Source: Acidobacteriaceae bacterium | GTDB lineage: Bacteria > Acidobacteriota > Terriglobia > Terriglobales > Acidobacteriaceae | DNA: 15,918 nt | Reading direction: 5' to 3' | NCBI GenBank assembly: GCA_003166055.1 | Contig: PMWR01000244.1 | Span: 154 to 16,071, forward strand | Shown: positions 7,353 to 14,013 of the stretch, piece by piece | Layout of the letters: every line of letters begins with the position of its first letter | Numbering within the stretch: the stretch's first letter is position 1 | Position numbers and translations under genes: made by a program | The notes under the pieces: generated by a model | Databases searched by the model: none | The model's input: only the letters and a program-made list of their open reading frames with translations | What the model was told of the DNA's origin: nothing

Positions 7353-8549
7353 TTACTGACTTGTCGAGTCCCATATCTTCAGCAAGGCTGGGGAAACATA
7401 ATCGCGCATCGGTTGGTAGTTCGCCTTGCGGGCCTCTTGAAACGCCGTCAGCGCGTCGGGAGTGGGGCCCTTCCACTGCGCCCGCGGCGTTTGTAGCATT
7501 GACCGCTCAATCAGCGTGGCTCCAAGATAAAAATCGGCGACACCGGGATTCTTCGCGGTCTGCGGAGATTCCAGGTAGTTCATCAACGCTCGTCGCGCGT
7601 CGTCGAATTGAGAATTATAGAAGTAGCGGATCGCCGTTTTCAGTTCGTTCTTTGCAGCGGCAGGATCATTCTGAATCGCCAACTGAATTCTGTCCATACT
7701 GCTTTGCGCTTCCGAGTTTCCGGGTTGAAGCTTGAGCACCATTGCATAGTCGCTGAGCGCGTCCTGCTGTTTGCCCTGCTTCTCGGCTTCGTGCGCATCG
7801 TTGAGGAGTTTCGCAACTTTCTTTTGGGTGTCTCCGGCTGAATTGGCCGGCATTTTTGGTGTTTGCGTTGGCGGCGGAGTATTTTTTGCGTGAATGGCAT
7901 TCTGCAAATCGGCAATCATTCCTGCTGGATTGCCAGGGCCATTGGGATTGAGAGTTTTGGCCAACGTCAGTTGCCGGATGGCTTCGTCGGGATTGCTTTG
8001 CGCCTGGCTTTGCGCCTGGTTCATGTAGCCCTTGTAGGTGTTGACATTGTTCACGTAGACGGCCACCGCCGCTTTTGCATCCGCGTTGGTCAGCACTTGC
8101 GACAGCGAAAGAATCGCGTCAAGGTCGCCCGATTTCCAGTCAGCCTGGATTTGATAAACAACTCTCTGGTTCCGGACCAAATCCAGCACAAACCTGGCCT
8201 GACCGGAAAGCTTCTGGTCGTAACTCGAAACCAGCTTGGCCTGCGACTCCGCTCGATTGAGGTCATTGCTTTTGTAAGCCGCGATGGCGCTGGCCAGCAT
8301 GGCCGTGTCGTCCTGGATCAGGCCTGAACGATAGCTGCTGCATAAGTCGGCGTACTTCTTTTCTTTTGGATCCAACTGCGCGGCTGAGCAAAAATCCTGA
8401 ACCTGCTTGACTCGGTCATTGCCTTCGCCCTTGGCCTTGTCCGCCAAGTCCTTCGCTTGCTCCTTCGGCTTCTCGTCCGCATGCGCCACCGCAATTCCAC
8501 CGGCGCAAACGAGCAGGGTCAACAGGAAGACAGCTTTTCGCGGCGTCAT
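7353..8549 (-). CDS. Exported TPR protein (398 aa), translationally coupled to kinase 2
   Basis: Residues 1-24 are a Sec signal peptide: Arg4 and Lys5, a hydrophobic core at 6-22, and an AHA|D cleavage site. Val before Cys15 argues against a lipobox. The mature protein is helical with TPR-like units at about 82-108, 182-200, 244-276 (EAEKQGKQQDALSDYAMVLKLQPGN, the clearest), 300-325 and 336-372, with a Pro/Thr-rich break at 223-236. Cys54 and Cys70 could form a disulphide in the periplasm. The ATG at 8547-8549 overlaps the kinase 2 TGA (8546-8548) as ATGA. A strong GGAGGT sits five bases upstream inside the kinase gene, which fixes the start and suggests coupled expression at a set ratio. It is likely a periplasmic partner of the external part of kinase 2. 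No named family is recognised. Confidence 0.88.
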   Translation of the reverse strand: MTPRKAVFLLTLLVCAGGIAVAHADEKPKEQAKDLADKAKGEGNDRVKQVQDFCSAAQLDPKEKKYADLCSSYRSGLIQDDTAMLASAIAAYKSNDLNRAESQAKLVSSYDQKLSGQARFVLDLVRNQRVVYQIQADWKSGDLDAILSLSQVLTNADAKAAVAVYVNNVNTYKGYMNQAQSQAQSNPDEAIRQLTLAKTLNPNGPGNPAGMIADLQNAIHAKNTPPPTQTPKMPANSAGDTQKKVAKLLNDAHEAEKQGKQQDALSDYAMVLKLQPGNSEAQSSMDRIQLAIQNDPAAAKNELKTAIRYFYNSQFDDARRALMNYLESPQTAKNPGVADFYLGATLIERSMLQTPRAQWKGPTPDALTAFQEARKANYQPMRDYVSPALLKIWDSTSQ

Positions 8550-11500
8550 TTTGTACCTCCGACGATTTGCTCGATTGTGTTGTCGTCGATGGGTTTCAAT
8601 TCAATGGTGCAGACCTGCGGGGTCTGCGTGACTTCGCACGATTGATTCTGCGTGCTGCCGTCGGCTGCCTTGAAAGTTACGGCATATTTTCCAGGAGGAA
8701 TCCCATCCAAACGCAGCGGGGTCCAGTGATCTCCTTGAGGGAGCGGGATCGCCTTTCCTTGCTCGGAGGTCACGCCGACGACCTCGGCATACGGCGTGGC
8801 GTTGAGTTCGAGCGCGCCTGCCGGCGGCACTGCTGCCGGCCGCAGGAAGAACCAGTAGCCCGCGCCTGCGCCCGCCAGGAGAACAACGACCAGAACAACG
8901 ATGACCACCGCCCATGGGAATCCCGACTTGGCAGCGGAAGGGGCTTTGACGGGTGCGGTAACCGGCTGCCACTGCGGAGCCGCTGCGGCCTGCGTACCCG
9001 CTGAGGCTTGTGAAACTGGCGCGGCCAGGGGCTGCGCCGGCTTCTTCGGCGTCGTCTTTTGAGCTTCCTTGTTCAGCTTCTTCAGGTTTGCCTGCAACCC
9101 TGCGTCGGCAAATTCAGCCACATCTTCAACTGCGCTCAACGCGCCTGTTGCGCGCTCACCGTTGCCCTGCTGAATCGCTTCTGTGGCCGATGCGAAAGCC
9201 GCATTGAGCAGCTCATTGGCGATCTGCGCGCGACGTGTCTTGTAGTCGGCAATTGCAGAGGCAACGCGCGGAGAATCGCCATAGGTCTGGCGGACCGACT
9301 CCAGGCCTTGCAGGCCGTTGCGCAGATCGCGATTCTGGAGTGCGTCGCCGGCGTTCCGGATTGCCTCCATCGTCTGTCGTTCCTGCTCCGTGCCGGCTTC
9401 CAGCCTGGCGCGCAACTCGCGGACGCGCGGTTGCTTCTGAATATCCTGGGGCTGGCTCGAAAGAAGCTTCAGCGCCTCATCTGGATTGCTCTCGCTCGTT
9501 GCCTGTGCGCGGCTCAATGCTGCATCAACACGGCGCGTCAGATCCGCCAGGCCGCTGGTTGCCTGGCGCAGCAACTGCTGAACAGAAGCGTCTCCGGTCT
9601 CCGAGGCAACTGGCTGGAGAACGGCGATGGCCGGCTCAAAGTTACCGGCTGCGATCAGCGCCTGCGCTTCACGGATTGCGTTGGCCGCCAAAAGGCTCAA
9701 GTCGGCCTTGCGCTTCTGCTCGCGCGCATAGGTCAGTAAAGACGCAATCTCCGGAATCTCGCCGCAGTCAATCGCAGCGGATTCAAGAATGTGAATCGCC
9801 TGGTCGAATTGCTTCTCGTCGATGGCCGTTTGAGCGCGCTTCAGGGATTGAGATTTGAGCTCCTCGGCGCCGGACTTCCTGATCTGTTCGACAACTTTTT
9901 CCTGAAGGGCGAGCAGCCCCGGTTCCCCCGGGATCTGCGCAAGCGCCTGTTGAACGGCGTTGAGCGCCTCCTGTGGATTGGTGTGGAGCACGTCGTACAC
10001 ATGCAGGGAGGTCTGCTCCAGCAGCTTTTTCGCGGCCTGATCGCGTTGTTTGGTTTCAGCTTCGGTCTTCAACTTCAAAAGCGCCGTCTCACCGGGCAGG
10101 CGTTCCTGTGCGCGTTGAATCAAAGCCAGAGCGCGGTCGTATTCTTCAGCTCCAATGGACTCGGAAATCTCGGCAACGATCTGCTCGATGATCTTGCGCC
10201 GCCGCTGCTCCTCCTGCCGGTCCACCGCGCCCTGGTAGAGCTGCTGCGTTTCGTTGTCGGTCGGGTCAATTTCGAGCGCCGAGCGAAGATTTTTAATCGC
10301 CTCGGTGTACTGGCGTGCCGCAAGCTGGCCGCGCGCGGCTTCGCTGAACTCGCGGCGCTGGCGCTCGCGGCTCTTCCGCTCCGCTTCCTGAACAATGCGC
10401 GCACGCTCATTGCGCAGGTCGGTATTGCGCTCGTCGAGTTGAAGCGCCTTGTCGATCAGCTCGTTCGCCGAACCAAAGTCGCTGCGCCCGCGCGCTTCCC
10501 GAGCCTGCTCAAGAAGCTGCGCGACCTTTTCCGCCTTTTCCTTCAAACCGCGAACGTGTTCGATCTTTTGCGGAATCTCGGTGTTTCCCTTGTCAAGCGC
10601 TGTGGCCTGATTGTAGAACTCAAGCGCATCACGATAACGTTGCGAGAGGACGGCCTCTTCAGCCTCTCCGAGCAGTTGTTGCAGTTGCATCACTTTCTGC
10701 TGGCGCGCAACCTTTTCCTGGACTTCGCGAAGTAATCTCTTGACCTCGGTGTTCTGTGGATTGAGGCGCTGCAAATCGAGCAGGACGGGCCGCACACTGG
10801 TCCACTTCTCCTGATCGATCAGGTGCTTCACGTTGCCTAATGCTTCACCGACATGCTCGCGCTTGAGATCGTCGTTGGCAGCTTCGAGATCGGCAGCCAT
10901 CTCTTCCGCGGTTTCATATCGATCGATGGGATCCTTGGCAAGCGCGCGGTCGACGATGTGCTCGATCGCAGGTGGATAGCCGGGGTGCGCGGTGGAAAGA
11001 GATTCATGCGCTTCGCGAATGACCCGATGAAGAGTTGCCGGATCGTCGCCCGGGAATGGCAGCCGCCCGGTCAGGATCAGATAGAGAATGACGCCCGCGG
11101 ACCAGATGTCGGCGCGCCCATCCGCGGCCCTGCCCAGCAGCCTCTCCGGCGAAATGTAGTGAAAGGTTCCGATCACCATGCCGGCCTGGGTGTGGCCGGA
11201 GTGGCTTGCGAGGCGGGCCACGCCAAAGTCGACAATCTTGATATTGCCGTCCGGCTGCACCATCACGTTGGCCGGCTTGATGTCGCGATGAATCACGCCC
11301 TTCTGGTGGGCATAGCCGAGCGCGAGGCAGACCTGACGAACGATATCCAGCCTTTCGATCAGCGTGAATTGTCGTCCGCCGCGGAGCAGGCTCTCCAGCG
11401 AATCCCCGGGAACAAACTCCATCACAATGTAAGGATTGCCATCCTGCTCGCCGAAGTCATATACGGTGACGATGTTGGGATGATTCAGGACGCCGGAACG

Positions 11501-11677
11501 AGCCTCAAGCTCAAAGCGCTGGCGCAGCTCATCGGTCGCTTCGGTGAGCGTTTTGATCGCCACCTCGCGGCCCATGGAATTATCCATGCCGCGGTAAACA
11601 ACGCCCATGCCGCCAACGCCCAGTATGCCCAGGATCTGGTATTTGCCGATTTGCGTAACTGGTGCAGGGGTATCCAT
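8546..11677 (-). CDS. Transmembrane Ser/Thr protein kinase with TPR arm and external PEGA-like domain (kinase 2)
   Basis: This 1043-aa Hanks-type kinase has a catalytic domain at about 13-275: LGVGGMGVVY (19-28), Lys42 in VAIK, Glu58, HRDIKPAN with Asp132, DFG with Asp150, and SPE in place of the usual APE after the activation loop. Residues 280-874 are TPR-like helices that mirror kinase 1. A Pro/Ala/Gln-rich linker (875-919) leads to a transmembrane helix at about 920-944 (bases 8846-8920) and an external tail of about 99 residues. The tail has a PEGA-like beta pattern: GALELNATPYAEV, then TPLRLDGIPPGKYAVTF. It also carries Cys1014 and Cys1023, a possible disulphide. The kinase therefore faces the cytoplasm and the tail faces the periplasm. 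The ATG at 11675-11677 has only a weak GGGTG upstream. It sits in operon B after the zinc-ribbon gene and overlaps the exported TPR gene. Confidence 0.95.
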   Translation of the reverse strand: MDTPAPVTQIGKYQILGILGVGGMGVVYRGMDNSMGREVAIKTLTEATDELRQRFELEARSGVLNHPNIVTVYDFGEQDGNPYIVMEFVPGDSLESLLRGGRQFTLIERLDIVRQVCLALGYAHQKGVIHRDIKPANVMVQPDGNIKIVDFGVARLASHSGHTQAGMVIGTFHYISPERLLGRAADGRADIWSAGVILYLILTGRLPFPGDDPATLHRVIREAHESLSTAHPGYPPAIEHIVDRALAKDPIDRYETAEEMAADLEAANDDLKREHVGEALGNVKHLIDQEKWTSVRPVLLDLQRLNPQNTEVKRLLREVQEKVARQQKVMQLQQLLGEAEEAVLSQRYRDALEFYNQATALDKGNTEIPQKIEHVRGLKEKAEKVAQLLEQAREARGRSDFGSANELIDKALQLDERNTDLRNERARIVQEAERKSRERQRREFSEAARGQLAARQYTEAIKNLRSALEIDPTDNETQQLYQGAVDRQEEQRRRKIIEQIVAEISESIGAEEYDRALALIQRAQERLPGETALLKLKTEAETKQRDQAAKKLLEQTSLHVYDVLHTNPQEALNAVQQALAQIPGEPGLLALQEKVVEQIRKSGAEELKSQSLKRAQTAIDEKQFDQAIHILESAAIDCGEIPEIASLLTYAREQKRKADLSLLAANAIREAQALIAAGNFEPAIAVLQPVASETGDASVQQLLRQATSGLADLTRRVDAALSRAQATSESNPDEALKLLSSQPQDIQKQPRVRELRARLEAGTEQERQTMEAIRNAGDALQNRDLRNGLQGLESVRQTYGDSPRVASAIADYKTRRAQIANELLNAAFASATEAIQQGNGERATGALSAVEDVAEFADAGLQANLKKLNKEAQKTTPKKPAQPLAAPVSQASAGTQAAAAPQWQPVTAPVKAPSAAKSGFPWAVVIVVLVVVLLAGAGAGYWFFLRPAAVPPAGALELNATPYAEVVGVTSEQGKAIPLPQGDHWTPLRLDGIPPGKYAVTFKAADGSTQNQSCEVTQTPQVCTIELKPIDDNTIEQIVGGTK
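8555..8560 (-). promoter_or_regulatory. Strong ribosome binding site of the 398-aa TPR gene, inside the kinase 2 coding end
   Basis: GGAGGT on the minus strand lies five bases before the ATG at 8547-8549, within the last codons of kinase 2. It decides the start of the downstream gene and, with the ATGA overlap, points to translational coupling. Confidence 0.75.
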
Positions 11678-11723
11678 GGAGAAACACCCGATTCGAAATG
11701 GTTTTCAAGGCAATAACCGCGCA

Positions 11724-11767
11724 AGGCGCCGTGGAGGAGCCTGCGCCGTAAGCAAATGCAAGCGCCT
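11724..11767. promoter_or_regulatory. Alternative stem-loops between the zinc-ribbon gene and kinase 2
   Basis: GGCGC at 11725-11729 can pair with GCGCC at 11743-11747, or AGGCGC at 11724-11729 with GCGCCT at 11762-11767. The two pairings exclude each other. No T-tract follows, so this may partly attenuate or process the operon transcript rather than end it. Confidence 0.25.
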
Positions 11768-12425
11768 AGGAACCCTTGGTGCTTGTCGTGTGAATGATGG
11801 TGATCTGCGTCTTTCCATCATGCTGAGACGAGTTGGGGGTAACCGTCACCATCACGGTTTCCTGCTTGCTCTTTTCGACAGTCAGCATGGCGCTGTTCGC
11901 ACTATCGAATATAGAAGCCTGGCTTCCAAACTTATCTTTGTAATAACTCACCACCTGGTCCTTGGAGTCTGGAGTGACAAACACAGCGGTCACCGAAGAA
12001 CCGGTCGGCAAAGTTAACCTCATGCCCCCCTTGGCCGATTGAGCTCCGGGATAGATGTCCGTGCCCAGATCGGAGGCGCTGTAGCGCTCATTGGGGTTGG
12101 CGGTAATGGTGCCGCCGGGAGTACTTACCGAAACTTCACCATTGGGCCCTGAGACGTGAACGGACCGTGCAATCCGCCAGGCCATGAATCCGAATGCGCC
12201 TACGCCGATAATGCCCAGGCCTACGAAGATGGCCACAATGATCAGGATGATCTTGACTGCGCTTGTGCCGGAACTGGGCGGCGGAGCGACAGGCCGAGCG
12301 GTGGCCATTGGGGCGACCGGTTGAAACGAAACCGGGGTGAATGGCGCGACGGGTGCGCCGCATGCCGTGCAGGATTGCTGGTCAGGGGATAGTGCAGCTC
12401 CACATTTCGCGCAGAAATTAGCCAT
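11766..12425 (-). CDS. Zinc-ribbon single-pass membrane protein at the head of the kinase 2 operon
   Basis: The 219-aa product starts MANFCAKCGAAL and carries a CxxC-x10-CxxC zinc ribbon (Cys5, Cys8, Cys19, Cys22). A Pro-rich linker (24-55) and a transmembrane helix at about 57-80 follow. The remaining 130 or so residues should be outside the cytoplasm and include a beta-rich stretch (90-115) and a compact domain (125-219) that I do not recognise. The ATG at 12423-12425 is chosen because AAGGAGA lies five bases upstream. A GTG nine codons earlier is possible but lacks a comparable site. The gene is 88 bp upstream of kinase 2 on the same strand. Zinc ribbons of this kind usually bind protein or nucleic acid partners rather than catalyse, so it may be an adaptor or a kinase substrate. 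That role is inference. Confidence 0.88.
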   Translation of the reverse strand: MANFCAKCGAALSPDQQSCTACGAPVAPFTPVSFQPVAPMATARPVAPPPSSGTSAVKIILIIVAIFVGLGIIGVGAFGFMAWRIARSVHVSGPNGEVSVSTPGGTITANPNERYSASDLGTDIYPGAQSAKGGMRLTLPTGSSVTAVFVTPDSKDQVVSYYKDKFGSQASIFDSANSAMLTVEKSKQETVMVTVTPNSSQHDGKTQITIIHTTSTKGS

Positions 12426-12430
12426 CTTAC

Positions 12431-12437
12431 TCTCCTT
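12431..12437 (-). promoter_or_regulatory. Ribosome binding site of the zinc-ribbon gene
   Basis: AAGGAGA on the minus strand lies five bases (GTAAG) before the ATG at 12423-12425 and fixes that start over the upstream GTG at 12450-12452. Confidence 0.75.
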
Positions 12438-12496
12438 GTCGTTCAGCCCCACCCCGGGACTTCCAAGTAGCCTTACTGGCTATAACGGAAACTGGA

Positions 12497-12525
12497 TCCA
12501 TATTCCTTAATTGCTTTGCGCTCAA
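12497..12525 (-). promoter_or_regulatory. Candidate sigma-70-like promoter for operon B
   Basis: Read leftward, TTGAGC (12520-12525) is separated by 17 bases from TATGGA (12497-12502). This would start transcription near 12490 and give a leader of about 65 nt before the zinc-ribbon gene. Each box has mismatches to the consensus, so the call is tentative. Confidence 0.35.
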
Positions 12526-12770
12526 GTGAAAGCGGAACTGGGGCGCAAGAAGCAGAATGGCAAAAAGATTCAGGTTCCGTTCTTAGCAGCCAATATACCC
12601 CAAGATGCATACGACAGTAACTACTTTTCATTGGTTTCCGGCCGCGGGGCAGGGACGGAACAAGAAGAAAGGACTGCTGGGCAATGGCTATGCCTTCGAA
12701 AGCGGAATTCAGCGATTTCTAGGCGACCCGGGAAAACAATCAACGGAAATTGAATTCCTTGAAATCTTCC

Positions 12771-12799
12771 TTGACAATTACGCGTCTACAGGTTTTCCT
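12771..12799 (+). promoter_or_regulatory. Possible promoter of the DUF4870-like gene
   Basis: A perfect TTGACA lies at 12771-12776. The sequence 17-18 bases downstream is only TTTCCT or TTCCTT, a weak -10. If used, the leader would be about 120 nt. It is just downstream of the 12704-12758 dyad, which could act as an operator. Confidence 0.3.
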
Positions 12800-12914
12800 T
12801 AAGTCGTTCCAACTTAGCGCCCGCTTCGTGCACTCGCGCCCGGAACTTCCCGCTCTCGTTCACCCCGGTCTACGCGCAGGGCGCCCAAAACAAAACAGTC
12901 CAGCCTCGACCTTG

Positions 12915-12920
12915 AAAGGA
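12915..12920 (+). promoter_or_regulatory. Ribosome binding site of the DUF4870-like gene
   Basis: AAAGGA lies seven bases before the ATG at 12928-12930 and supports that start. Confidence 0.6.
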
Positions 12921-12927
12921 ACTTAGC

Positions 12928-13290
12928 ATGCCTGAACCGAACCAAACCGGCCTCTCCGATAACGCCGCGGGCGCACTCGCCTATTTCACGTTTATTCCGG
13001 CGATAATCTTCCTTGTCGTCGCACCGTATAACACCAACCCCTACGTGCGCTTCCACTCCTGGCAGTCGCTTCTGCTGAATATTTGCGCGTTCTGCATCAA
13101 CGTTGTTCTGGGAATTGTTCTCAGCATTGGGATGTTCTTCCTCCCATTCTTTGTTCACCGGATGATCTGGGGACTGATCGAGCTGGGGTGGCTGCTGGTC
13201 TGGGGTGTGTGTGTGTACAACGCATTCAACGGGAACCGCTTCAAGCTGCCGTTTATCGGCGATTTTGCCGCGAAGCAAGCAGGGAATTAA
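12928..13290 (+). CDS. DUF4870-like (Tic20-like) small integral membrane protein
   Basis: This 120-aa protein has an N-terminal SDNAAGALAYFTFIPAIIFLV segment, then APYNTNPYVRFHSWQS, a pattern typical of DUF4870 proteins (EPYN....VRFHS.QS). Hydrophobic segments lie at about 14-33, 47-72 and 76-98, which gives three membrane helices. The C-terminus is short and polar. Biochemical function is unknown for the family, and members are widespread in acidobacteria and related phyla. The ATG at 12928 has a good ribosome site. The gene stands alone, divergent from operon B. Its TAA is followed at once by a nested inverted repeat (13292-13399). A short GT run at 13205-13215 lies inside the coding sequence. 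Confidence 0.85.
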   Translation: MPEPNQTGLSDNAAGALAYFTFIPAIIFLVVAPYNTNPYVRFHSWQSLLLNICAFCINVVLGIVLSIGMFFLPFFVHRMIWGLIELGWLLVWGVCVYNAFNGNRFKLPFIGDFAAKQAGN

Positions 13291-13425
13291 GGCGGTTTCG
13301 ATTCACATGTTGACCTTTGAAGGCCATGCGAGATGGCATTTTCTCGGGGAAAATGCCACTTGGCCCCGATCTTTCTGTAAAGAGCAGAATCGAAACCGCT
13401 GTAGCGGAAGTTGAGTTTCAACTTG
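13291..13425. repeat. Nested inverted-repeat element directly after the DUF4870-like stop codon
   Basis: An outer 13-bp perfect repeat (GCGGTTTCGATTC 13292-13304 / GAATCGAAACCGC 13387-13399) encloses GGCCA/TGGCC (13322-13326/13361-13365), which encloses a hairpin TGGCATTTTC/GAAAATGCCA (13334-13343/13349-13358). Two more stems follow: CCGCT/AGCGG (13396-13400/13403-13407), which competes with the outer stem, and AAGTTGA/TCAACTT (13408-13414/13418-13424). It could be a structured 3' UTR, a small RNA, or a MITE-like insertion. No T-tract or clear target duplication was seen. Confidence 0.6.
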
Positions 13426-13670
13426 TCAGGCGCTGAGGACCATTACCCCCAAGCGCTTCTGGTTGATTGCGTGGAACTGCGGCTCATCTCCGCCCGTTCA
13501 TGCGGACATTTTGGGGCGAAAATAGGACGAATCATTGCTCTGCGGCTCCGGCGGGTCGAAGTTTGAATTTGGGATGAGTCGGCAGGCTCTCTGGGCTTCT
13601 CTGAAGAGCGGAAACTGCGGGGATTCACCGTTGCGGGCTCTGAGCGCGCATGGGCAGGATCATCGGAACG
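13426..13670. other. Non-coding stretch, nothing recognised
   Basis: Between the two inverted-repeat elements I see no gene with a ribosome site, no clear promoter pair and no strong hairpin. A minus-strand frame (13443-13694) is Arg/Ser-rich, without domains, and is not considered coding. Confidence 0.4.
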
Positions 13671-13794
13671 GGACTGCTGCAACCGGTCTCGCAAATGCCT
13701 CAGCCCTCATCTGGACGACTGTGAGACCCGCGACAAAGCGGGTCGAACGATCCCCGCGAGTCGATATGCCGATTGATGAGACCGGTTCTAGTCC
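13671..13794. repeat. Second nested inverted repeat, abutting the stop codon of the 71-aa gene
   Basis: Outer stems are GGACT/AGTCC (13671-13675/13790-13794) and AACCGGTCTC/GAGACCGGTT (13681-13690/13778-13787). Inside are CGACT/AGTCG (13716-13720/13759-13763) and the hairpin GACCCGC/GCGGGTC (13725-13731/13738-13744, six-base loop). The 10-bp right arm begins at the base after the minus-strand stop codon (13788-13790). A 10-bp pair may occur by chance in a window this size, so the nested order and position are the main support. Confidence 0.45.
13725..13744 (-). terminator. Possible terminator hairpin of the 71-aa gene
   Basis: A perfect 7-bp GC-rich stem with a six-base loop lies 43 bp beyond the stop codon on the minus strand. 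It is followed by TCACAGTCG rather than a T-run, so intrinsic termination is uncertain. Confidence 0.3.
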
Positions 13795-14003
13795 TCCGCG
13801 GCGATCGCTGCGGGCTGCTGCGGTTGACTGCGCGGAAGCCACGATAAATCTCCGCTAAGAACGTAAATTGCGAGAGCGGCAGACATGAGGACCGCGCCAA
13901 CCCAGAAGCGCCAGTCACGATGCATGCGCCTCCAGTAAGGGCCAGGATCCGGCTCGCCCAGCCCGCTGCTGTTTCCTTCGTGGTTCAACTTGCTTCCTGT
14001 CAT
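13788..14003 (-). CDS. Small single-pass membrane protein (71 aa), unknown function
   Basis: The ATG at 14001-14003 is chosen because AGGAGA lies four bases upstream. An upstream extension to 14054 would add only an Arg-rich, unlikely N-terminus. The product has a polar N-terminal part with PDPGPYWRRMHRDWRF at about 19-34, one membrane helix at about 33-50, and a Pro/Gln/Ala-rich tail. The positive cluster before the helix predicts an N-terminus inside the cell. No family is recognised. It is leftward between the DUF4870-like gene and the pentose-phosphate operon, with no partner on its strand. The ribosome site and the membrane-protein composition make it likely real. Confidence 0.65.
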   Translation of the reverse strand: MTGSKLNHEGNSSGLGEPDPGPYWRRMHRDWRFWVGAVLMSAALAIYVLSGDLSWLPRSQPQQPAAIAAED

Positions 14004-14007
14004 TTGA

Positions 14008-14013
14008 TCTCCT
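14008..14013 (-). promoter_or_regulatory. Ribosome binding site deciding the start of the 71-aa protein
   Basis: AGGAGA on the minus strand lies four bases before the ATG at 14001-14003. Confidence 0.6.

Larger units (their letters stand above)
12426..12927. other. Divergent intergenic region, no convincing gene
   Basis: About 500 bp separate the leftward zinc-ribbon gene from the rightward DUF4870-like gene. It holds the candidate operon B promoter, a dyad at 12704-12758 (GGAATTCA/TGAATTCC, with ATTTC/GAAAT nested inside) and a TTGACA at 12771-12776 whose -10 partner is poor. Short open frames here (for example 12511-12753 on the plus strand, TTG start) show no ribosome site, domain or membrane segment. 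Confidence 0.5.

Noticed and set aside
9791..11716. Two long plus-strand open frames (9791-10735 and 10853-11716) opposite kinase 2
   Set aside because: Both are mirrors of the TPR and kinase codons, with Leu/Arg-rich translations typical of antisense frames.
12511..12753. 80-codon plus-strand frame upstream of the DUF4870-like gene
   Set aside because: TTG start, no ribosome site, no recognisable features, overlaps the candidate operon B promoter.
13205..13215. Short GT dinucleotide run
   Set aside because: It encodes part of a membrane helix in the DUF4870-like protein; too short to suggest a phase-variable repeat.
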